In this document: piece after piece, positions 1 to 5,996 of the stretch | Layout of the letters: every line of letters begins with the position of its first letter | How positions within the stretch are numbered: the stretch's first letter is position 1 | Assembly (NCBI GenBank): GCA_964498765.1 | Contig: CAZCIU010000095.1 | Coordinates: forward strand, 1-8,541 | Length of the DNA stretch: 8,541 nucleotides | Source: UPXZ01 sp964498765 | Lineage (GTDB): Bacteria > Bacteroidota > Bacteroidia > Bacteroidales > Paludibacteraceae | Direction of reading: 5' to 3' | The notes under the pieces: model-generated | What the model was told of the DNA's origin: nothing | Databases searched by the model: none | Seen by the model: the letters and a program-made list of their open reading frames with translations, nothing else | Position numbers and translations under genes: made by a program

Positions 1-248
1 AATTATTATAATTTCATTTTTTTCACTTTAATTTTTCTTACATTTTCTAAACCCTCTGAGATTTCAATATTTCTCACAAATCGTATAGTTGTTCGAAATA
101 TCGAAAATTTTGCTGCTGATAGAACGTCTTATTTCTTTTAGATTAATACAATAATATACTCCCTCAATAACTTTTGTACATATTTCCTATAATTTATATT
201 ATGTCAAATAGACTTTTCAGAAACTCCCCTGTTTCAATAGAAAATAAA
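1..248. other. AT-rich intergenic DNA, no gene seen
   Basis: This stretch lies beyond the 3' end and terminator of aspS. It is strongly AT-rich and broken by stops; the longest ATG frame I noticed (from 201, plus strand) gives only 19 residues. I see no tRNA-like fold, no good TAnnTTTG promoter with a partner -33 element, and no insertion-sequence end. A small inverted repeat (TTCGA, 4-base loop, TCGAA) sits at 92-105. It may be the far flank of a gene lying to the left of the window. Confidence 0.5.
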
Positions 249-275
249 AAAGGTATATGAATATCATATACCTTT
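249..275 (-). terminator. Intrinsic terminator of aspS
   Basis: There is a perfect 12-bp inverted repeat, AAAGGTATATGA at 249-260 and TCATATACCTTT at 264-275, with a 3-base loop. Read on the minus strand it is followed by a T-rich run (TTT then ATTTT), and it begins 28 bases after the aspS stop codon. The stem has only two G-C pairs but is long and perfect. Position, orientation and T-tract fit a Rho-independent terminator for aspS. Confidence 0.8.
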
Positions 276-303
276 AAATTTTATTACTAATCTTAAACTC
301 GAA

Positions 304-2064
304 TTAATTCGAAGTTTGAATTTGAACTTTTAAGTTTAGTTCTTCCAACTGTGCATCCGCAATTTCAGTTGGTGCATCCAACATTACGTCACGTCCGGAA
401 TTATTTTTCGGGAATGCAATGCAATCTCGAATACTATCCAATCCTGCAAACATGGACACAAATCTGTCTAAACCATAAGCCAAACCACCGTGCGGCGGTG
501 CTCCATACTGAAATGCACCCATCAAGAAGCCAAACTGTGCCTGTGCCTGTTCAGGAGTAAATCCAAGCAATTTAAACATTTTGCTTTGTAACTGGCTGTC
601 GTGAATACGAATTGAGCCACCGCCCAATTCTACTCCATTGATTACCATATCATAAGCATTAGCACGCACAGCACCTGTATCGCTGTCTAGCAAGTGAATA
701 TCTTCCGGTTTTGGCGATGTAAATGGATGGTGCATCGCGTAGAAACGCTGCGTTTCTTCATCCCACTCAAACAGCGGAAAATCTACAACCCAAAGAGGTG
801 CAAACACGTTTTTGTCTCTTAAACCTAAACGCTCTCCCATTTCAAGTCGTAGTTCGCAGAGTGCTTTTTGAGTTTTGCGTTTATCACCTGCCAAAATTAA
901 AATCAAATCACCCGGATTAGCATTAAACATTATAGCTATTTTTTTCAAATCTTCTTCAGAATAGAATTTATCGACGGATGATTTCAGCGTACCATCTTCA
1001 TTGTAACGTATGTAAACTAAGCCTTTAGCACCAATTTGCGGACGTTTTACAAAATCAGTCAGTTCATCCAATTGCTTGCGAGTGTAAACAGCTGATTGCG
1101 GCGCACAAATTCCACCCACATATTCTGCACTATCAAAAACTACAAAATCACGACCAGAAACAGCTTCTTTTAACTCAACAAATTTCATATCGAAACGCAT
1201 GTCCGGCTTATCTGAACCGTAATATTTCATCGCATCTTCCCAAGTCATTCTTAAAAACGGCTTGTCAAATTCTACATTTTTCAGCGTTTTGAAAAGGTGC
1301 TTTGTCAAACCTTCAAAGGTATTCAACACATCTTCTTGATTTACAAATGACATTTCGCAGTCGATTTGCGTAAATTCCGGCTGACGGTCGGCACGCAAAT
1401 CCTCATCGCGGAAGCATTTCACAATCTGAAAATAGCGGTCAAATCCGGAAACCATTAAAAGTTGCTTTAAAGTCTGCGGCGATTGTGGAAGTGCATAAAA
1501 CTGTCCCGGATTCATACGTGAAGGCACCACAAAATCTCGTGCACCTTCCGGTGTGGAACCGATTAAAACCGGAGTTTCCACTTCCAGAAAGCCTAATTTA
1601 TCCAAATAGCTGCGAACTTCGAAAGCCATCTTGTGACGAAGCTCCAAATTAGCTCGCACATTGGCTCTTCGCAAGTCTAAGTATCTGTATTTCATACGAA
1701 TATCATCTCCACCATCCGTATTTTCTTCGATAGTAAATGGAGGTGTTTTCGCTTCATTCAGCACATTAAGTTCATCCACTAATATCTCTATTTCGCCTGT
1801 TTCGATGTGGGAATTTTTATTGCTTCTTTCAGCTACGGTTCCGGTAATTTGAATGACAAATTCCCGTCCTAAATGGTTGGCACGCTCGCAAAGTTCGGCG
1901 TTCGTTTCTTGATTAAAAACCAACTGCGTAATGCCAAATCTATCGCGAAGGTCAATGAAAGTCATTCCACCCATTTTCCGACTACGTTGCACCCAGCCGG
2001 CAAGTGTCACTTTTTTTCCTGCGTCGGTAAGGCGAAGCTCACCGCAAGTATTTGTTCTGTACAT
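304..2064 (-). CDS. aspS: Aspartyl-tRNA synthetase (class IIb)
   Basis: This cytoplasmic enzyme charges tRNA-Asp with aspartate using ATP. The 586-residue length matches full-length bacterial AspRS. An N-terminal OB-fold anticodon-binding domain (about 1-105) is followed by the class II catalytic core. Visible motifs are GSTPEGARDF (169-178), the aspartate-site QSPQ (194-197), motif 2 FRDEDLRADRQPEF (218-231) and motif 3 GLAYGLDR (527-534). A bacterial-type GAD insertion lies roughly at 290-420. The ATG start places the protein exactly at the family's usual N-terminus (MYRTNTCGEL). At the loop position where non-discriminating bacterial AspRS has His (H31 in Pseudomonas) and E. coli has Leu, this protein has Met31 (RKMGG), which suggests, without proving, a tRNA-Asp-specific enzyme. 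The gene stands alone with its own promoter and terminator. Confidence 0.97.
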   Translation of the reverse strand: MYRTNTCGELRLTDAGKKVTLAGWVQRSRKMGGMTFIDLRDRFGITQLVFNQETNAELCERANHLGREFVIQITGTVAERSNKNSHIETGEIEILVDELNVLNEAKTPPFTIEENTDGGDDIRMKYRYLDLRRANVRANLELRHKMAFEVRSYLDKLGFLEVETPVLIGSTPEGARDFVVPSRMNPGQFYALPQSPQTLKQLLMVSGFDRYFQIVKCFRDEDLRADRQPEFTQIDCEMSFVNQEDVLNTFEGLTKHLFKTLKNVEFDKPFLRMTWEDAMKYYGSDKPDMRFDMKFVELKEAVSGRDFVVFDSAEYVGGICAPQSAVYTRKQLDELTDFVKRPQIGAKGLVYIRYNEDGTLKSSVDKFYSEEDLKKIAIMFNANPGDLILILAGDKRKTQKALCELRLEMGERLGLRDKNVFAPLWVVDFPLFEWDEETQRFYAMHHPFTSPKPEDIHLLDSDTGAVRANAYDMVINGVELGGGSIRIHDSQLQSKMFKLLGFTPEQAQAQFGFLMGAFQYGAPPHGGLAYGLDRFVSMFAGLDSIRDCIAFPKNNSGRDVMLDAPTEIADAQLEELNLKVQIQTSN

Positions 2065-2099
2065 ATATTTTTAATTTTGGCTAAAATAAAACACAAGTG

Positions 2100-2107
2100 C
2101 AAAATTA
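2100..2107 (-). promoter_or_regulatory. Putative aspS promoter -7 element
   Basis: On the minus strand this reads TAATTTTG, an exact match to the Bacteroidetes -7 consensus TAnnTTTG, 35 bases before the aspS ATG. No TTTG or TTG is found 19-21 bases further upstream, where the sequence is G-rich. Only half of the consensus is therefore present, and the call rests on the -7 box and its position. Confidence 0.4.
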
Positions 2108-2110
2108 CTA

Positions 2111-2139
2111 AAAAAAAGTAGAATAGCCCCTACTCTATT
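2111..2139 (-). other. Interleaved short inverted repeats with T-tract
   Basis: Four 5-base arms lie around a CCC spacer: AGTAG (2117-2121), AATAG (2122-2126), CTACT (2130-2134) and CTATT (2135-2139). The first can pair with the third and the second with the fourth, so two hairpins exclude each other or form a pseudoknot. On the minus strand the last-formed hairpin is followed directly by seven Ts (from the A run at 2111-2117). It may be a weak second terminator behind oadA, or it may affect the aspS promoter, whose -33 region it covers. The stems are short, so confidence is low. Confidence 0.3.
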
Positions 2140-2149
2140 TTGTATAAAT

Positions 2150-2184
2150 AAAAAATGCAGAAAATTTTCATTTCTGCATTTTTT
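2150..2184 (-). terminator. Intrinsic terminator of oadA
   Basis: There is a perfect 14-bp inverted repeat, AAAAAATGCAGAAA at 2150-2163 and its complement at 2171-2184, with a 7-base loop. On the minus strand it starts 18 bases after the oadA stop and ends in a run of six Ts followed by ATTTAT. The A and T runs at both ends could let it work in either direction, but the only gene reading into it is oadA. Confidence 0.85.
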
Positions 2185-2202
2185 GAAATTATTTTTGGAT
2201 CC

Positions 2203-4101
2203 TTAATCTACTGCTATTTCAACTAACGGTGTTCCTTCTTTTACTACATCGCCCGGCTGAACAAATACATTTATAACTGTTCCTTTCCATTCTGAAGCAA
2301 TGTTATTTTCCATTTTCATAGCTTCCAGAATTAATGCATTTTCATCTTTTCCTATAGCGTCACCTACGTTTACCAACACTTTGAAAACTGTTCCAGGAAG
2401 TGGAGATTTCAATAATTTACCACTGATTTTTGGTTGCTCTTCCACTTTTTCTTCCACAACAGTTTCTTCCACTTTAACTTCAGCTACCGGTTGAGGATTG
2501 GCTTTGTATTCATTTTCACGAATTCCTTTCAAATAACCTGCTGCAACAGCCGGGAAAAGTTCAAGAAGTAATTCGTCTTTTTCATCTTTCGCCAATTTCA
2601 TATTGCCAAATTCTGCCAATGAAGGATTATTCTGACGTTTGTAACCACTTGTGTCATACGGTTTTTCTTGTGGAGAACCTGTAATTTGTTCGCGGAATTT
2701 CGGATCAATAGCCACCGGAGTTTTTCCGTATTCACCTTTTACCAAAGCAATAAATTGATTGGAAGGATTGGCGTATTTTGGTCTGCCGTTTTTGATGTTT
2801 AATGCAGATGCAACTGCCTGTGCTCCAACAATCTGACTGGTTGGTGTAACCAATGGAGGCAAACCACTATCCAAACGAACGCTCGGAATTAATTTCATAG
2901 CATCTTCCAGAATATCCATTGAATTAAATTGTTTCAACTGAGCAACCATATTGGTGTACATGCCGCCCGGAACCTCCGCTTTGCGCACCAATTCGTCCGG
3001 TGCAGGGAAACCGAAATAAGCTTCAATGGCGTGACAAGCAGCCAAAAGCGCTGTTTCATCTTCATTATTTGCGGCAGCAATTGCTTTGTCGAATTCTTTA
3101 TCAATTTCTGCAGGAAGCGTATCTGTCAACGGATTGAATGGATTTGGGAATTTTTTACCGGTATCAAACTGAGCTAATTCCTTACGAATTCCTTCTAATT
3201 CTGCGTTGATTTTAGCAACTGCTTCCATATTCACATCCATTTCGATGCCTAATTTTTTACAGAAAACATAAATCAATTCAATTGCAGGAGCAGCAGGACC
3301 ACCTGAGAAGTACCAAATATTGGTATCTACCACGTCCACACCTTTTACAATTGCAGTAAGGACAGACGCCAAACCAAATCCCGGCGTACAGTGTGTGTGG
3401 AAATCAATTGGAACATTCAGTTCTTTTTTGAACAAAGTAATCAAAGACGCCACTTTAGAAGGCGGAATTAATCCACTCATATCTTTAATGGTAATCATAT
3501 CCGCTCCAAGAGCAGTCATTTCTTTGGCTTTGTTAAGGAAATATTGGTCGGTAAATACATTTTCTCTTTTTACGATAACTTCTTCTTTTTTATTGAAAAG
3601 TCCAAGGAAGCCTTTTTTCTCAACGATTTTAACTTCGTCATCGTATTTTGGGTCAATGGTGTAGCAAACGGCACAATCGGCCATTCCACCGTATTTTTTA
3701 ATGGATTTTACACTGGATTTGATGTTGTTCACATCATTCAACGCGTCAAAAATACGCATGATGTTCAATCCTGAGCTAACCGCGTTTTTGAAAAATCCAT
3801 CGATAATTTCATCCGGATAAGGTGCGTAACCATACAAGTTACGTCCGCGAGAAAGTGCAGTCAATTTGGACACTCCGCCCACTCCTTCACTGATTTTCTC
3901 CAATCTGTGCCAAGGATTTTCGCCAAGATATCGCATTACGGAGTCAGGCACAGCTCCTCCCCAAACTTCCATCGCATAAAAATTTGCGTCTTTGTAATAA
4001 GGTAAAACTCGGTCAACTTGTGCTTGGCTCATACGTGTTGCAAATGACGACTGTTGACCATCACGTAACGTAAGGTCTCTGATTAAAAGTTTTTTTGACA
4101 T
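2203..4101 (-). CDS. oadA: Biotin-dependent carboxyltransferase, OadA/PycB type
   Basis: This is probably the alpha subunit of a pyruvate/oxaloacetate carboxylase or decarboxylase: it moves CO2 between a 2-oxoacid and biotin. At 632 residues it has the family's usual layout. A TIM-barrel carboxyltransferase domain carries RDGQQS (13-18), the likely carboxylated lysine K206 in ITIKDMSG, and metal ligands H235 and H237 in HTHCTPG. A PYC/OADA domain follows (about 310-530). An acidic, Val/Glu-rich linker (about 537-558) leads to a C-terminal biotinyl domain with EAMKMEN, biotin on K596. Two oddities stand out: a Lys/Glu/Phe-rich insertion (about 152-182), and GGPAAP (267-272) where relatives usually have GGTSQP. 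No beta or gamma membrane subunit or biotin carboxylase is adjacent, so the physiological direction and partners are unknown. Start: ATG preceded by AGAGGA with short spacing. It is monocistronic, with its own terminator. Confidence 0.88.
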   Translation of the reverse strand: MSKKLLIRDLTLRDGQQSSFATRMSQAQVDRVLPYYKDANFYAMEVWGGAVPDSVMRYLGENPWHRLEKISEGVGGVSKLTALSRGRNLYGYAPYPDEIIDGFFKNAVSSGLNIMRIFDALNDVNNIKSSVKSIKKYGGMADCAVCYTIDPKYDDEVKIVEKKGFLGLFNKKEEVIVKRENVFTDQYFLNKAKEMTALGADMITIKDMSGLIPPSKVASLITLFKKELNVPIDFHTHCTPGFGLASVLTAIVKGVDVVDTNIWYFSGGPAAPAIELIYVFCKKLGIEMDVNMEAVAKINAELEGIRKELAQFDTGKKFPNPFNPLTDTLPAEIDKEFDKAIAAANNEDETALLAACHAIEAYFGFPAPDELVRKAEVPGGMYTNMVAQLKQFNSMDILEDAMKLIPSVRLDSGLPPLVTPTSQIVGAQAVASALNIKNGRPKYANPSNQFIALVKGEYGKTPVAIDPKFREQITGSPQEKPYDTSGYKRQNNPSLAEFGNMKLAKDEKDELLLELFPAVAAGYLKGIRENEYKANPQPVAEVKVEETVVEEKVEEQPKISGKLLKSPLPGTVFKVLVNVGDAIGKDENALILEAMKMENNIASEWKGTVINVFVQPGDVVKEGTPLVEIAVD

Positions 4102-4168
4102 AATCCTCTGGTTTTTAGATTTATAAAGTAGTTGTTAAACATTAAATATATTTTGCATAAAATCACAT

Positions 4169-4176
4169 CAAAAATA
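4169..4176 (-). promoter_or_regulatory. Putative oadA promoter -7 element
   Basis: The minus strand reads TATTTTTG, an exact TAnnTTTG match, 67 bases before the oadA ATG. The -33 region has no TTG at the right spacing. A second, weaker candidate is TATATTTA (4143-4150), which would use the TTTG of the first box as its -33 at 18 bases. The region clearly must hold a promoter, because the fabD terminator lies just upstream, but the exact box is uncertain. Confidence 0.4.
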
Positions 4177-4215
4177 GTCATAATTTTCCAATTCAGCGTG
4201 CTAAAAACAAAAAAA

Positions 4216-4240
4216 AACGCAATAGAATTTCTATTGCGTT
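4216..4240 (-). terminator. Intrinsic terminator of fabD
   Basis: The stem is 10 bp, AACGCAATAG (4216-4225) with CTATTGCGTT (4231-4240), and the loop is 5 bases. On the minus strand it begins 20 bases after the fabD stop and runs straight into a long T tract (from the A run at 4209-4217). This is the clearest Rho-independent terminator in the window and separates fabD from oadA. Confidence 0.92.
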
Positions 4241-4260
4241 CTTATTTATAATACTTCTAA

Positions 4261-5136
4261 TTAACCGACAGTTACATCCGGATTAACTTTTCTCACTAAT
4301 CCTTTCAAAACATCTCCAGGACCAAGTTCGATAAATTCATCGACACCATCGTTTATCATATTTTTTACCGTTTGTGTCCAACGTACCGGAGCCGTTAATT
4401 GTGCAATTAAATTCATTTTAATTGACACCGGATCAGTCTGTGGATTGGCGTTAACATTCTGATAAACAGGACAAATAGGCTCACTTACTACAGCAGCTTC
4501 GATAGCAGCTTGAAGTTCCTGACGAGCAGGCTCCATCAGTGGAGAGTGGAATGCGCCGCCCACAGGCAGTTTCAGCGCACGTTTGGCACCACGTTCTTTC
4601 AGTACTTCGCAAGCTTTGTCGATGCCTTCAATCGAACCGGAAATAACTAATTGACCCGGGCTATTGTAATTTGCAGGAACAACTACGTATTCTTTGTTGA
4701 TTTCATTGCAAACTTCCTCCACCACTTCATCCGGCAATGCAAGTACGGCTGCCATCGTTGACGGTTCTATTTCACAAGCTTTTTGCATAGCCATAGCACG
4801 TGCGTAAACGAGTTTTAGTCCATCTTCAAATGTTAATGCTTTAGCTGCAACAAGTGCCGAAAATTCGCCCAGTGAGTGACCTGCAACCATATCCGGTTTG
4901 AATTCTTCGTCCAATGCGATAGCAGAAATTACAGAATGCAAAAAAACAGCAGGTTGAGTTACTTTGGTCTGACGAAGATCTTCCGGCGTGCCTTCAAACA
5001 TCAAATCAGTAATTCTGTAACCAAGAATTTCATTTGCTTTTTCAAAATACTCTTTGGCAATCGGCGAATTTTCATATAAATCCTTGCCCATTCCAACGAA
5101 TTGTGCTCCCTGACCGGGAAAAACATAAGCTCTCAT
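4261..5136 (-). CDS. fabD: Malonyl-CoA:ACP transacylase
   Basis: FabD transfers malonyl from CoA to acyl carrier protein, supplying the extender unit for type II fatty-acid synthesis in the cytoplasm. With the ATG ending at 5136 it is 291 residues, in the usual range of 290-310. It shows PGQGAQ (7-12, oxyanion loop), the nucleophile Ser88 in GHSLG (86-90), Arg113 (YARAMAMQ) that binds the malonyl carboxylate, catalytic His197 in GAFHSPL (194-200), and Gln246. The open frame extends eight codons upstream to a GTG at 5160. That start would lie inside the leader hairpin and add residues absent from the family, so I reject it. The promoter is a strong consensus match and a terminator follows, so the gene is monocistronic and divergent from rsmG. 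No other fab gene is adjacent in this window. Confidence 0.96.
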   Translation of the reverse strand: MRAYVFPGQGAQFVGMGKDLYENSPIAKEYFEKANEILGYRITDLMFEGTPEDLRQTKVTQPAVFLHSVISAIALDEEFKPDMVAGHSLGEFSALVAAKALTFEDGLKLVYARAMAMQKACEIEPSTMAAVLALPDEVVEEVCNEINKEYVVVPANYNSPGQLVISGSIEGIDKACEVLKERGAKRALKLPVGGAFHSPLMEPARQELQAAIEAAVVSEPICPVYQNVNANPQTDPVSIKMNLIAQLTAPVRWTQTVKNMINDGVDEFIELGPGDVLKGLVRKVNPDVTVG

Positions 5137-5152
5137 ATATTTCAATTTACAA

Positions 5153-5181
5153 GTACGCACATAAACAGATTTATGTGGTAC
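5153..5181 (-). promoter_or_regulatory. Hairpin in the fabD leader
   Basis: GTAC (5153-5156) plus CACATAAA (5158-5165) pair with TTTATGTG (5170-5177) plus GTAC (5178-5181). This makes 12 bp with one bulged base (5157) and a 4-base loop. It lies wholly in the predicted fabD 5' untranslated region, some 20 bases after the predicted transcription start and 16 bases before the ATG. No T tract follows, so it is not a normal terminator. It could be a translational or mRNA-stability element, or a DNA operator. No factor is identified. Confidence 0.5.
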
Positions 5182-5206
5182 GATTTTTACTAAAATTAAA
5201 CGAGTG

Positions 5207-5237
5207 CAAAGGTACTATTTTTTAATTATTTTGACAA
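5207..5237 (-). promoter_or_regulatory. fabD promoter, Bacteroidetes type
   Basis: On the minus strand a TTG (5237 to 5235) is followed by 20 bases and then TACCTTTG (5214 to 5207). The -7 box fits TAnnTTTG exactly and the spacing is the expected one for the Bacteroidetes primary sigma factor. Transcription should start near 5200, giving a leader of about 65 bases that carries the hairpin at 5153-5181. Confidence 0.75.
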
Positions 5238-5254
5238 TCTTATCTAATTTTCGA

Positions 5255-5286
5255 TTTGAGTAATTGCTGAAAAAACAGTATTTTTG
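5255..5286 (+). promoter_or_regulatory. rsmG promoter, Bacteroidetes type
   Basis: TTTG (5255-5258), 20 bases, then TATTTTTG (5279-5286): both boxes and the spacing match the Bacteroidetes consensus exactly. The predicted start near 5292 leaves a leader of about 20 bases before the ATG at 5314. The -33 box lies only 17 bases from the -33 box of the divergent fabD promoter, so the two may compete for RNA polymerase or share an upstream regulator. Confidence 0.8.
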
Positions 5287-5313
5287 ACAATTAATATATG
5301 TACGCAAATTTTT

Positions 5314-5934
5314 ATGGAACTGTTATTAAAATATTTTCCTAATCTAGCCGAAATTCAGAAGAAACAATTTTCGGCACTTTACGATTTGTATCTGGATTGG
5401 AACAGCAAAATAAACGTAATTTCACGCAAAGACATTGAGAATTTATACGAAAGACATATTCTCCATTCACTTGGAATTGCTGAAATAATCAAGTTCAAAG
5501 CCGGCTCCAAAATTCTTGACGTTGGAACCGGAGGAGGATTTCCCGGCGTTCCATTGGCAATTTTTTTTCCAGAATGTAAATTTACGCTTATCGACAGCAT
5601 CGGGAAAAAGATTAAAGTAGGACAAGAAGTTTCTAATGCTATCGGATTAAATAACATTGAGTTAAAACATTTACGAGTTCAGGAGGAAAAAGGAAAATTT
5701 GATTTTGTGGTGAGCCGTGCGGTGATGCCGCTGGAAGATTTGGTAAAACTAAGCCGAAAAAATATTTCGCTCAAACATCAAAACGCTTTGCCGAATGGAT
5801 TGATTTGTTTGAAAGGCGGTGAACTGGAACATGAAATTCTTCCTTTCAAAAACATTGCTGAAACTTACAATTTAAGTGAAGTCTTCGAAGGTGAATTTTT
5901 TGAAACAAAAAAAGTGGTATATGTGCCTTTGTAA
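5314..5934 (+). CDS. rsmG: 16S rRNA (guanine-527-N7)-methyltransferase
   Basis: RsmG (GidB) methylates N7 of G527 in the 530 loop of 16S rRNA using S-adenosylmethionine; in other bacteria its loss gives low-level streptomycin resistance. The 206-residue product matches the compact Bacteroidetes form. Visible are the N-terminal NVISRKD...ERHILHSL segment (34-53), the SAM-binding glycine-rich loop in ILDVGTGGGFPGVPLAI (67-83), the acidic end of strand 2 (LIDS, 92-95), VSRAV (133-137) and LKGG (166-169). I chose the ATG at 5314. The frame opens at a TTG at 5284, but that codon is part of the -7 promoter box, upstream of the likely transcript start. The gene is divergent from fabD, and the hydrolase gene follows 62 bases downstream on the same strand. 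Confidence 0.95.
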   Translation: MELLLKYFPNLAEIQKKQFSALYDLYLDWNSKINVISRKDIENLYERHILHSLGIAEIIKFKAGSKILDVGTGGGFPGVPLAIFFPECKFTLIDSIGKKIKVGQEVSNAIGLNNIELKHLRVQEEKGKFDFVVSRAVMPLEDLVKLSRKNISLKHQNALPNGLICLKGGELEHEILPFKNIAETYNLSEVFEGEFFETKKVVYVPL

Positions 5935-5959
5935 TTATTATTTTAACTTCGAATTTCTG

Positions 5960-5980
5960 ACCTGACTGCAGCAGGCAGGT
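5960..5980 (+). repeat. GC-rich imperfect palindrome between rsmG and MBL gene
   Basis: ACCTG (5960-5964) pairs with CAGGT (5976-5980). After one A-G mismatch, CTG (5966-5968) pairs with CAG (5972-5974) around a 3-base loop. The block is much richer in G and C than the AT-rich spacer around it. A modest T-rich stretch (TTTCTAATTTT) follows on the plus strand, so it could act as a leaky terminator behind rsmG. Its shape also resembles dispersed REP-like intergenic palindromes, which one copy cannot establish. Confidence 0.4.
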
Positions 5981-5996
5981 TTCTAATTTTAAAAAC

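Noticed and set aside
175..200. Sigma-70-like TTGTAC and TATAAT boxes in the left intergenic region
   Set aside because: The spacing is only 7 bases, and the Bacteroidetes consensus TAnnTTTG is not met.
201..260. Small plus-strand frame of 19 residues starting at ATG 201
   Set aside because: It is short, has no clear promoter, runs into the aspS terminator arm, and resembles nothing I know.
318..327. GAATTTGAAC shared between the aspS 3' end and the ACGAAT array (6647-6656)
   Set aside because: One AT-rich 10-mer shared inside a coding region and a repeat is likely chance; the codons here fit AspRS.
3320..3664. Plus-strand 114-residue open frame inside oadA
   Set aside because: It is a shadow of a well-supported gene, with no recognisable motifs and no ribosome-binding or promoter signal.
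5137..5160. Eight-codon N-terminal extension of fabD to a GTG
   Set aside because: FabD proteins begin at M(R/K)xYxFPGQG; the extension overlaps the leader hairpin and shows no family similarity.
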